Source: Pseudomonadota bacterium
GTDB taxonomy: Bacteria > Pseudomonadota > Alphaproteobacteria > Rhizobiales > Xanthobacteraceae
Assembly (NCBI GenBank): GCA_023390695.1
Contig: JAEWCJ010000321.1
Coordinates: 1-15,742 of the forward strand
Direction: 5' to 3'
Length of the DNA stretch: 15,742 nt
Shown: piece by piece, positions 7,820 to 14,605 of the stretch
Layout of the letters: the number at the start of each line of letters is the position of its first letter
Numbering within the stretch: the stretch's first letter is position 1
Position numbers and translations under genes: made by a program
The notes under the pieces: generated by a model
Told to the model about the DNA's origin: nothing
Database searches by the model: none
What the model saw: the letters and a program-made list of their open reading frames with translations, nothing else

Positions 7820-9163
7820 ATGTCCTCCGTCGATCTCGATCGTCTGCATCTGCCGCGCCGCAATGTGCGCCTCGATACGCTACTTCGGCTGCGCTGGCTC
7901 TCGGTGATCGGCCAGACCGTCGCCGTGCTCGTGGTCTATCTGGGTCTGGAATTCGACCTGCCGATCTGGGGCTGCCTGTCGATCATCGCGCTGTCGGCCT
8001 GGCTCAACATCGCGTTGCGGGTGCGCTTCACGGGCGCCCGGCGCCTGGAGCCGAGCCGTGCGGCGTGGCTGCTCGCCTTCGATATCGCCGAGCTCGGCGC
8101 GCTGATGTATCTCACCGGCGGCCTGGAAAACCCGTTCTCGTTTTTCTTCCTCGGCCCGGTGCTGCTATCGGCGACGGCCTTGCCGGCGCGCATGACCATC
8201 CTCCTCGGCGCCTTCGCCATTCTGTGCGCGACGCTGCTGGTATTTTTCCATTTTCCGCTGCCGTGGTCGCCGGACTTGCCACGGCCGGTTCTGCCCGACA
8301 CCTATCTGCTCGCCATCTGGCTCTCGATTCTGCTCGCCATCTTCTTCATCGGCATCTACGCGTGGCAGATCACCGAGGAATCCCGGCAGCTCGTGAACGC
8401 GATGGCGGCCACCGAACTCGTGCTGGCGCGCGAGCAGCATCTGACACAGCTCGACGGGCTCGCCGCGGCGGCGGCACACGCACTCGGCACCCCGCTCTCG
8501 ACCATTTCCGTCATCGCCAAGGAGCTTGAACGCGAGATGGATCCCAAATCGGCGCATGCCGAGGACATCCGTCTGCTGCGCGAGCAGGCCCAGCGCTGTC
8601 GCGACATTCTCGGAAAGCTGAGCGAACTGCCGGCCGAGAGCGAGCATTATGACCGCCTGCCGTTGTCGGGGCTGCTGGAAGAGGTTGCCGCCCCGCACCG
8701 GGATTTTGGCATCGAGATCGACGTCAGTTTGCCAACGACAGGAACCGAGCAGCCTTATGGAACCCGCAACCCGGCGGTGCTCTACGGGCTCGGCAACCTC
8801 CTGGAGAATGCCGTCGACTTCGCGCGCGAACGGGTGGAAATCGCGGCGCATTGGGACGCCCAGAACATCGCCGTGGTGATCAGCGATGACGGTCCCGGCT
8901 TTGCGCCGGAAGTGATCAGCCGCATCGGGGAGCCCTATGTGCGCAGCCGCCGGCGGCGCCGCATGTATGCCAGCGACGATACCGGTCTCGGGCTCGGTTT
9001 TTTCATCGCCAAGACCCTGCTGGAACGCACCGGCGCGCGGTTAACCTTTGTGAACCGCACATTTCCGGCGCAGGGGGCGATTGTGACCATCCGGTGGCCG
9101 CGCGACATATTCGAGCAGGTTCCCCAGACCGGAGAACTTGAGAACAACGCGATAACCCCCTAA
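7820..9163 (+). CDS. regB: Redox-sensing membrane histidine kinase, RegB/PrrB/ActS family
   Basis: This is the sensor of the global redox two-component system; it phosphorylates the response regulator encoded 39 bases downstream. The 447 residues begin with about six membrane segments (roughly 22-183), including the GGLENPF motif (100-106) that in RegB senses ubiquinone. The kinase part has the phosphorylated His220 in HALGTPLST, the conserved cysteine Cys260 in QRCRDIL (equivalent to the redox-active Cys265 of Rhodobacter capsulatus RegB), the N box GNLLENAVDFA (325-335), DDGPG (356-360) and GLGLGF (389-394). The start at ATG 7820 is chosen because the protein then begins close to DLDRLHLPRRNVRLD, typical of the family. 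An upstream in-frame ATG at 7733 would add 29 unlikely residues. No senC/prrC gene lies between it and regA, unlike in Rhodobacter. The symbol actS is used for the rhizobial version. Confidence 0.95.
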   Translation: MSSVDLDRLHLPRRNVRLDTLLRLRWLSVIGQTVAVLVVYLGLEFDLPIWGCLSIIALSAWLNIALRVRFTGARRLEPSRAAWLLAFDIAELGALMYLTGGLENPFSFFFLGPVLLSATALPARMTILLGAFAILCATLLVFFHFPLPWSPDLPRPVLPDTYLLAIWLSILLAIFFIGIYAWQITEESRQLVNAMAATELVLAREQHLTQLDGLAAAAAHALGTPLSTISVIAKELEREMDPKSAHAEDIRLLREQAQRCRDILGKLSELPAESEHYDRLPLSGLLEEVAAPHRDFGIEIDVSLPTTGTEQPYGTRNPAVLYGLGNLLENAVDFARERVEIAAHWDAQNIAVVISDDGPGFAPEVISRIGEPYVRSRRRRRMYASDDTGLGLGFFIAKTLLERTGARLTFVNRTFPAQGAIVTIRWPRDIFEQVPQTGELENNAITP

Positions 9164-9202
9164 TTATGAGACCAAGCTCGCAGCAACCGGGGTAGCACCA
9201 GC

Positions 9203-9751
9203 ATGGAAATGACTCCCGTAATTCCAAGTGAACGCTCGCTGCTGATCGTGGACGACGACAAGTCCTTCCTGCAGCGGCTGGCGCGCGCAATGGAAGGCCG
9301 CGGGTTCAATGTCAGCATCGCCGAATCGGTGTCCGCCGGGCTCAGCCAGGTGGAACGGGAAGCGCCGGCATTCGCCGTCGTCGATATGCGGCTGGGCGAT
9401 GGCAATGGCTTGGATGTGATTTCGGCCTTGAAGCGCCGGCGGCCGGATGCGCGCGGCATCATCCTGACCGGCTATGGCAATATCGCCACCGCCGTCAACG
9501 CGGTGAAACTCGGCGCCGTCGACTATCTCGCCAAACCGGCCGATGCGGATGACGTGGTTGCGGCGCTGCTCGCCGTCGAAGGCAAGAAGCCCGAACCGCC
9601 GGAGCATCCGATGTCGGCGGATCGCGTGCGCTGGGAACACATCCAGCGCATCTACGAATTGTGCGGCCGCAATGTTTCGGAAACGGCGCGGCAGCTCAAC
9701 ATGCATCGCCGCACCTTGCAGCGCATTCTGGCGAAGCGCGCGCCGCGCTGA
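9203..9751 (+). CDS. regA: Redox response regulator, RegA/PrrA/ActR family
   Basis: The DNA-binding partner of RegB. The 182-residue protein has an N-terminal receiver domain with acidic residues Asp17-Asp19, phosphorylated Asp61 (VVDMRLGDGNG), Thr89 (ILTGYG) and Lys111 (AKPAD). A Pro-rich linker KKPEPPEHP (128-136) leads to a Fis-type helix-turn-helix at about 145-178 (NVSETARQLNMHRRTLQRIL), which is nearly invariant in this family. In relatives it controls respiration, CO2 and nitrogen fixation, hydrogen metabolism or acid tolerance. The start is ATG 9203; another in-frame ATG lies two codons on. It is 39 bases after regB, so the pair is one operon. Its stop abuts the mmcB stop with no base between them. 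The symbol actR is used in rhizobia. Confidence 0.95.
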   Translation: MEMTPVIPSERSLLIVDDDKSFLQRLARAMEGRGFNVSIAESVSAGLSQVEREAPAFAVVDMRLGDGNGLDVISALKRRRPDARGIILTGYGNIATAVNAVKLGAVDYLAKPADADDVVAALLAVEGKKPEPPEHPMSADRVRWEHIQRIYELCGRNVSETARQLNMHRRTLQRILAKRAPR

Positions 9752-10240
9752 TCAGAATTCCTGCCCATAGGGCCCGGCTGGATCGATCAGCGATTGCAGC
9801 CGCAGCGCCGCGCATTGCGCCACCCGCAGCATCATCGTCTTGCGCGTCGGCGCCGGCAGCTTGTGCTGCGGCGCCTCGCACACGATCTGGCCGCCGAACG
9901 CATCCGCCACGATAAGGCCGGTGTCCTGCGGGAAAATCTCGCACGGCACGTCGAGCGTGGTCGCGAAGAACAGCCGGTCGCAATGCGCGCGATAATCCAT
10001 CCATTTGTGGTCGGCCCGAAAATCGGCAACCGAGGACTTGATCTCGACGATCCAGATTTCGCCCGCCGCATCCAGCGCAACCAGGTCCGCCCGGCGCCCC
10101 GACGGCAACGGCAATTCGCTGACACAGCAAAAGCCGTGCGACAGCAGCAGCCGCATGGTGCCGCGCGCCACCGCCAGCGCCGTCTCCGATTGCCGCCCGT
10201 CAACCGGTACTTCGGCGATGCGCGCGATCAGATTGCTCAT
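9752..10240 (-). CDS. mmcB: MmcB family DNA repair protein
   Basis: A 162-residue member of the MmcB (DUF1052) family, named for an SOS-regulated Caulobacter gene needed for resistance to mitomycin C. The fold is a PD-(D/E)xK nuclease type: Asp52 in RRADLVAL, then Glu66 and Lys68 in IVEIKSS, followed by the conserved stretch [20 protein letters not shown] (73-92). Later blocks DTGLIVAD and RKTMMLR are also family-like. It is probably cytoplasmic and acts on damaged DNA, though its exact reaction is not established to my knowledge. ATG 10240 overlaps the mtnA stop as ATGA, with an AGG ribosome binding site 7 bases upstream, so it is coupled to mtnA. No LexA-type box (GTTC-N7-GTTC) was seen directly before it. 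Confidence 0.9.
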   Translation of the reverse strand: MSNLIARIAEVPVDGRQSETALAVARGTMRLLLSHGFCCVSELPLPSGRRADLVALDAAGEIWIVEIKSSVADFRADHKWMDYRAHCDRLFFATTLDVPCEIFPQDTGLIVADAFGGQIVCEAPQHKLPAPTRKTMMLRVAQCAALRLQSLIDPAGPYGQEF

Positions 10241-11361
10241 TCGGCGGCCTGCCTGCCGGTCTTTCGTGAGGGATGATCCGGAAAGGCGGTCTCCAGCGCT
10301 TTTCGCTCCGGCGCGATAATGCCGCGCTCGGTGATCAGGCCGGTGACCAGACGCGCAGGCGTCACGTCGAAACCGTAATTCGCGACCCGCGCGCCCTCCG
10401 GTACGATGGTGACGGTCTCTATCCGCCCGTCCCCGGTGCGACCGGTCATTGTGGAGACTTCATCGCCGGCCCGCTCTTCGATCGGGATTTCGGCCACGCC
10501 GTCGACCACATTGAAATCGATGGTCGGCGACGGCAGCGCCACATAGAACGGCACGCCATTGTCCTTCGCCGCCAGCGCCTTCAGATAGGTGCCGATCTTG
10601 TTGCAAACATCGCCCTGCGCGGTGACGCGGTCGGTCCCCACGATGGCGATATCCACCAGTCCGTGCTGCATCAGATGATCGCCGGTATTGTCCGGGATCA
10701 CGGTTTGCGCCACCCCGTGCTGGCCCAGCTCGAATGCGGTGAGCGACGCGCCCTGATTGCGCGGACGCGTTTCATCGACCCAGACGTGGACGGGGATGCC
10801 CTTGTCATGCGCCATATAGATCGGCGCGGTCGCGGTGCCCCAATCGCCGGTCGCCAGCCAGCCGGCATTGCAATGCGTCAGCACATTGACCTTCTCGCCG
10901 GGCTTCTTCTTCGCCGCGATCTCCTCAATCAGCGCCAGCCCATGCCGGCCGATGGCCTCGTTGATCGCGACATCCTCGTCGCAGATTTCCGCCGCCCGGC
11001 GATAGGCCGCCTCGATCCGCTCGCTGCGCGGCTGATTGCGCAAGGCCGCCATCATCTCGTCGAGCGCCCATTTCAGGTTGATCGCGGTCGGCCGCGTCGC
11101 CAGCAGCGCCGCATAGGCGCGCTCCAGATTCTCGTCCGACGCATCGGCATGCATGGCCAGCGCCATGCCATAGGCGGCGACGGCGCCGATCAGCGGCGCG
11201 CCGCGCGTCTGCATCGATTTGATGGCATGCGCCGCCTCCTCGCATGTGCTCAGACGCAATGTCGCGAGGCGGTGCGGCAGAAAGGTCTGGTCGATGATGC
11301 CGGCCGCGCGGCCGTCGCTCTCGAGCCAGACGCTGCGGGTGTGTTTTCCGTCGAGTTTCAT
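10237..11361 (-). CDS. mtnA: S-methyl-5-thioribose-1-phosphate isomerase
   Basis: This enzyme converts 5-methylthioribose-1-phosphate to 5-methylthioribulose-1-phosphate in salvage of methylthioadenosine; it belongs to the eIF2B-like aldose-ketose isomerases. The 374-residue protein shows RGAPLIG at 53-59, the catalytic cysteine Cys164 in LTHCNAG and Asp244 in VGTDRV, equivalent to Cys160 and Asp240 of the Bacillus enzyme. It also has [10 protein letters not shown] at 250-259 and, near the C-terminus, [17 protein letters not shown]. The start at ATG 11361 gives the usual N-terminus ([14 protein letters not shown], with [10 protein letters not shown] at 21-30). The frame stays open far upstream, but that part is only antisense to the hydrolase gene. 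No other salvage gene (mtnP, mtnK, mtnB, mtnD) is in the window, so it may serve either the classical pathway or the MTA-isoprenoid shunt. mmcB follows with a 4-base overlap. Confidence 0.95.
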   Translation of the reverse strand: MKLDGKHTRSVWLESDGRAAGIIDQTFLPHRLATLRLSTCEEAAHAIKSMQTRGAPLIGAVAAYGMALAMHADASDENLERAYAALLATRPTAINLKWALDEMMAALRNQPRSERIEAAYRRAAEICDEDVAINEAIGRHGLALIEEIAAKKKPGEKVNVLTHCNAGWLATGDWGTATAPIYMAHDKGIPVHVWVDETRPRNQGASLTAFELGQHGVAQTVIPDNTGDHLMQHGLVDIAIVGTDRVTAQGDVCNKIGTYLKALAAKDNGVPFYVALPSPTIDFNVVDGVAEIPIEERAGDEVSTMTGRTGDGRIETVTIVPEGARVANYGFDVTPARLVTGLITERGIIAPERKALETAFPDHPSRKTGRQAAE

Positions 11362-11387
11362 ATCCGACAAATAGCGGCCTTCGCCCC

Positions 11388-11402
11388 GCCCGCCAAGCGG
11401 GC
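11388..11402. other. GC-rich hairpin in the mtnA leader
   Basis: GCCCGC at 11388-11393 pairs perfectly with GCGGGC at 11397-11402 around a 3-base loop. It lies about 26 bases upstream of the mtnA start and would be in the leader of its mRNA if transcription starts farther upstream. It could affect translation or stability; there is no T run to make it a terminator in either direction. Confidence 0.4.
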
Positions 11403-11446
11403 CCTTCACGCCGCCCGACGCCTGCAGCAGGAACAAAACGATGACT

Positions 11447-11471
11447 TTTCCCTGCTCTGCGGCTAGGGAAA
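11447..11471. promoter_or_regulatory. Inverted repeat in the mtnA / hydrolase divergent region
   Basis: TTTCCCT (11447-11453) and AGGGAAA (11465-11471) form a perfect 7-base inverted repeat with 11 bases between the inner ends, placed between two divergent genes. The right arm continues as a direct repeat AGGGAAAGGGAA. The arm length, spacing and place would suit an operator for a dimeric regulator, but no known regulator's consensus is recognised. Confidence 0.35.
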
Positions 11472-11514
11472 GGGAACCGGCATTTATGCTTCTTTGCGCG
11501 GATGGATCACTGAC

Positions 11515-12363
11515 ATGAGCGTCGACAACAATGCGGCTTACGACAATCGCGCTGCGGTCCCCGAACACCCGCAGATTTTCACCCGGTGGGCCAAGGACGC
11601 ATCCGTTTTTCGCGAGATCGTCGCCAAGGACGGCCGCGCGGAATTCGACGTCAGCTATGGCTCCAGCCCGCGGCAATATATCGACCTGTTCAAGGCGAAG
11701 GACCGCGCCGCACCGCTCGCCATATTCATCCATGGCGGCTATTGGCGCGCGCTTGATCCGAAATTCCACAGTCACATCGCCAAGGGCCTGAATGAGCGCG
11801 GCGTCACGGTCGCCATCGTCGGCTACGATCTCTGCCCGCAAGTGAGCATTCTCGACATCGTCGCGCAGATGCGCGCCGCCGCACTGTTTCTCTGGCGCCG
11901 CTTCGGCCAGCGCATCATGGTCTATGGACACTCTGCCGGCGGCCATCTGGCGGCGGCGATGATCGCAACCGACTGGGCCAAGCTCGATCCGAAAGCGCCG
12001 GCCGACCTGGTACCGGCCGCCTATTCCATTTCGGGCCTGTTCGACCTGGCGCCGCTGATCCACACCGTCATGAATGCCGATTTCAAACTCGACGAAGCGT
12101 CGGCGCGCGCGGCCTCGCCCTTGTTCTGGCCAATACCGGAAGGCCGGGTACTGGATTCGATCGTCGGCGACGCCGAACTGCCCGAATTCCTGCGCCAGGC
12201 CAAGAGCATCGTGGATAGCTGGCCGAAGGACAAAGTGGAGATGCGCTATGAGGAAATTCCCGGCGCAAACCATTTCACGGTGCTGGAGCCATTGCTGGAT
12301 GCCAAGAGCGCCATGGTCGATCGCCTGGTGGCACTGTCCCGGCGCGCGAACGGCGGTCTCTGA
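11515..12363 (+). CDS. Alpha/beta hydrolase, kynurenine formamidase-like
   Basis: A 282-residue serine hydrolase with no signal peptide. The oxyanion-hole motif HGGYW is at 73-77, the nucleophile is Ser140 in GHSAGGH, and the base is His253 in ANHFTVLE. The acid is Asp219 or Glu221 in [13 protein letters not shown]. The HGGYWRALD and PEFLRQA motifs resemble the arylformamidase / kynurenine formamidase-like group, which includes true formamidases and many enzymes of unknown substrate. No kynureninase or tryptophan dioxygenase gene is nearby, so the function is open. ATG 11515 has a GGA ribosome binding site 8 bases upstream; the longer in-frame start at TTG 11494 is less likely. It is divergent from mtnA (153 bases apart) and its TGA abuts the TauE/SafE stop with no gap. 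Confidence 0.88.
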   Translation: MSVDNNAAYDNRAAVPEHPQIFTRWAKDASVFREIVAKDGRAEFDVSYGSSPRQYIDLFKAKDRAAPLAIFIHGGYWRALDPKFHSHIAKGLNERGVTVAIVGYDLCPQVSILDIVAQMRAAALFLWRRFGQRIMVYGHSAGGHLAAAMIATDWAKLDPKAPADLVPAAYSISGLFDLAPLIHTVMNADFKLDEASARAASPLFWPIPEGRVLDSIVGDAELPEFLRQAKSIVDSWPKDKVEMRYEEIPGANHFTVLEPLLDAKSAMVDRLVALSRRANGGL

Positions 12364-13137
12364 TCAGAACCAGTAGCGCCAGGCATAGACCGCCGTCAGC
12401 AGGCAGCCGACGGAGACGACAACGACGCGCATGATTTCGCGGGGTGCGTGTCGCGCCATGTAGGCGCCCAGAAGCCCGCCGCCGAGCGCACCGCCCATCA
12501 TGACGAGCGACGCCGGCCAGTGCACACTGCCGTTGAATGCGAACAAGGAGACGGCAACAACGCTGTTGAGACTGGCGACGAGATTCTTGGTGGCATTGGC
12601 GGCGCGATAATTGCCGCCCGCCGCGATCGAAAGAACGGCCACCAGCAGGACGCCGATCCCCGCCCCGAAATAGCCGCCATAGATCGAGACCGGCAGTAGC
12701 ATGGGGACACTGGTCAACCGCATGCCGGGCTCGCGGCCATGCCGGGCCATGATGCGGTTGCGCAGCCAAGCGCCGATCCGATCGCCAAAGCCGAACAGCA
12801 GCGTGGCAAAGCCCAACAGAACGGGGACCAGAAACTGGAACACGCGGGCCGGCGTCAGCAGCAGAAGTATCGCACCGATGCCGGCGCCAATAACGGAGGC
12901 CAGAACCATGCCGATGAAGGAGCGGTCAAGCGGCGGCAACTGCGACCGGTCGGCCATGGCCGCCAGGAAGCTGCTCGGCACCAGCGCCGTCATGCCCGCT
13001 ATCGTGGCCATGACCGGCGGCAATCCGGCGGCCAGCAACGCGGGAAATGTCACCAGCGCGGCGCCGCCAGCAAGCGACGAGATCGTACCTCCAGCGAGGC
13101 CTGCGAGCGCAAGCATCGCAGCAGTCGAAATATCCAT
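12364..13137 (-). CDS. TauE/SafE family membrane permease (sulfite exporter family)
   Basis: A 257-residue membrane protein with about seven to eight hydrophobic segments arranged as two similar halves, as usual in the TauE/SafE family. The first half begins LAGLAGGTISSLAGGAALVT, and the second has SIYGGYFGAGIGVLL (151-165) and NATKNLVASLNS (181-192), both hallmark stretches. Characterised relatives export sulfite, sulfoacetate or other organosulfonates, or import sulfate or thiosulfate. There are no sulfur-metabolism genes beside it here, so the substrate is unknown. The start is ATG 13137, with only a distant AGG upstream. It lies 50 bases downstream of the acyl-CoA dehydrogenase gene on the same strand, so cotranscription is likely. 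Confidence 0.9.
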   Translation of the reverse strand: MDISTAAMLALAGLAGGTISSLAGGAALVTFPALLAAGLPPVMATIAGMTALVPSSFLAAMADRSQLPPLDRSFIGMVLASVIGAGIGAILLLLTPARVFQFLVPVLLGFATLLFGFGDRIGAWLRNRIMARHGREPGMRLTSVPMLLPVSIYGGYFGAGIGVLLVAVLSIAAGGNYRAANATKNLVASLNSVVAVSLFAFNGSVHWPASLVMMGGALGGGLLGAYMARHAPREIMRVVVVSVGCLLTAVYAWRYWF

Positions 13138-13187
13138 CGTGGATGGCGAACCTGTGAGACGTGAGAGTGCCGTGATCGCGGGTCAGG

Positions 13188-14408
13188 TCAGAAGAACGCC
13201 TGGATGCCGGTCTGGGCGCGGCCGAGGATCAACGCATGGATGTCGTGCGTACCCTCGTAGGTATTCACCGTTTCCAGATTCGACATCACGCGCATGACAT
13301 GGAATTCGTCGGCAATGCCGTTGCCGCCGTGCATATCACGCGCCATCCGCGCAATGTCGAGCGCCTTGCCGCAATTGTTGCGCTTGAGCAGCGAGATCGC
13401 CGGCGGCGCGCCGCGACCTTCGTCGATCAGACGGCCGAGCCGCAGCACGCTGTGCAGGCCGAGCGTGATCTCGGTCTGCATGTCGGCAAGCTTCTTCTGG
13501 ATCAGTTGGTTGGCCGCGAGAGGGCGCCCGAACTGCTTGCGGTCCAGCGTGTATTGCCGTGCACGGTGCCTGCAGAATTCCGCCGCGCCCATCACGCCCC
13601 AGGCGATGCCGTAGCGTGCATTGTTGAGGCAGCCGAACGGACCCGCAAGACCCGAGACATTCGGCAGAAGATTTTCTTCCGGAACGATCGCGCCATCGAG
13701 CACGATCTCGCCGGTGATCGAGGCGCGCAACGACAGTTTGCCTTCGATCTTCGGCGTTTCGAATCCCTTGGTGCCGCGCTCAACGATAAAACCGCGGATC
13801 TTGCCGTCGAGCTTCGCCCACACCACCGCAATGTCGGCGATCGGCGAGTTGGAAATCCACATCTTGTTGCCGGTAAGCTTATAGCCGCCGCTGACCTTTT
13901 CGGCGCGCGTCGCCATCGAGCCGGGATCGGAGCCGTGATCGGGTTCGGTCAAACCAAAGCAGCCGATCATCTCGCCACTGGCGAGCTTGGGCAGATATTT
14001 CTTGCGCTGGGCTTCGCTGCCATAGGCGTAGATCGGATACATAACCAGCGAAGACTGCACCGACAGCGTCGAGCGGTAACCGGAATCCACCGCCTCGACC
14101 TCGCGCGCGATCAGGCCATAGGCGACATAACCGAGACCGGCACCGCCATATTCTTCCGGAATGGTCGGGCCAAGCAGTCCGAGGCTGCCCATCTCCTTCA
14201 TCAGGCCGGGTTCGGTCGTCTCGTTGCGATAGGCCTCCAGCACCCGCGGAAACAGCTTCTCTTGGGCATAGGCACGTGCGGTGTCCCGCACCATGCGCTC
14301 CTCTTCGGTCAGTTCGCTCTCCAGATCGAGCGGGTCTTCCCAATTGAACGGAGCATCCTTGATGGAACCGGGACGCTTGTGGGCGATTTTCTCAGCGGGC
14401 TGGCTCAT
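13188..14408 (-). CDS. gcdH: Glutaryl-CoA dehydrogenase-like acyl-CoA dehydrogenase
   Basis: An FAD enzyme that oxidises and decarboxylates glutaryl-CoA to crotonyl-CoA and CO2 in lysine and tryptophan breakdown, passing electrons to ETF. The 406 residues show the order of an acyl-CoA dehydrogenase: helical N-terminal domain with [17 protein letters not shown] (about 82-98), middle domain with [16 protein letters not shown] (150-165), and a C-terminal domain with RKQFGRPL and DMHGGNGI. The catalytic base is Glu385 in [10 protein letters not shown], and Arg112 in [13 protein letters not shown] fits the Arg that binds the glutaryl carboxylate. The gene begins with two ATG codons; GAGGG lies 4 bases from the first (14411) and 7 from the second (14408), so I prefer the second. 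No ETF or LysR-type regulator gene is adjacent in the window. Confidence 0.92.
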   Translation of the reverse strand: MSQPAEKIAHKRPGSIKDAPFNWEDPLDLESELTEEERMVRDTARAYAQEKLFPRVLEAYRNETTEPGLMKEMGSLGLLGPTIPEEYGGAGLGYVAYGLIAREVEAVDSGYRSTLSVQSSLVMYPIYAYGSEAQRKKYLPKLASGEMIGCFGLTEPDHGSDPGSMATRAEKVSGGYKLTGNKMWISNSPIADIAVVWAKLDGKIRGFIVERGTKGFETPKIEGKLSLRASITGEIVLDGAIVPEENLLPNVSGLAGPFGCLNNARYGIAWGVMGAAEFCRHRARQYTLDRKQFGRPLAANQLIQKKLADMQTEITLGLHSVLRLGRLIDEGRGAPPAISLLKRNNCGKALDIARMARDMHGGNGIADEFHVMRVMSNLETVNTYEGTHDIHALILGRAQTGIQAFF

Positions 14409-14415
14409 CATTTAA

Positions 14416-14420
14416 CCCTC
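14416..14420 (-). promoter_or_regulatory. Ribosome binding site of the acyl-CoA dehydrogenase gene
   Basis: The minus strand reads GAGGG here. Spacing is 4 bases to ATG 14411 and 7 bases to ATG 14408, which favours the second of the two tandem start codons. Confidence 0.5.
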
Positions 14421-14605
14421 AATGTGAGGCGTACCTGCAAAAGCGGCACTGGATACCTTGCTGCAACACTACCCCGCCCAAGAGCGCTCGAAAAGCACGC
14501 CTGACGCGACCAGATAGGGGTTTCTACTAACATTCTGTTGGGAATCGAAAGGGTAAAATCGAACGTGACCCCTTCCCGGAAAGCATGGTTCTGGGCGTAT
14601 CAGCA
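14421..14605. other. Divergent intergenic region between gcdH and the L,D-transpeptidase
   Basis: This stretch must contain promoters for both flanking genes. On the plus strand TAAAAT at 14554-14559 is a good -10 candidate for the L,D-transpeptidase, but no matching -35 lies 16-18 bases before it. No clear promoter for gcdH and no convincing inverted repeat were seen. Confidence 0.35.

Noticed and set aside
11431..11445. GAAC-N7-TGAC upstream of mtnA as a possible LexA (SOS) box, tempting because mmcB is SOS-regulated in Caulobacter.
   Set aside because: One half-site has two mismatches to GAAC-N7-GAAC, so it is no better than chance in a region this size.
11362..12273. The mtnA reading frame stays open for about 300 codons upstream on the minus strand, antisense to the hydrolase gene, suggesting a 678-residue fusion.
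   Set aside because: The true MtnA N-terminus is clear at 11361. The upstream part has no recognisable domain and is the antisense frame of a GC-rich gene, where stops are rare.
13236..14504. Long plus-strand frames opposite the acyl-CoA dehydrogenase and other genes (up to about 420 residues).
   Set aside because: They are rich in Arg, His and Gln, lack any family motif, and lie fully opposite clearly identified genes.
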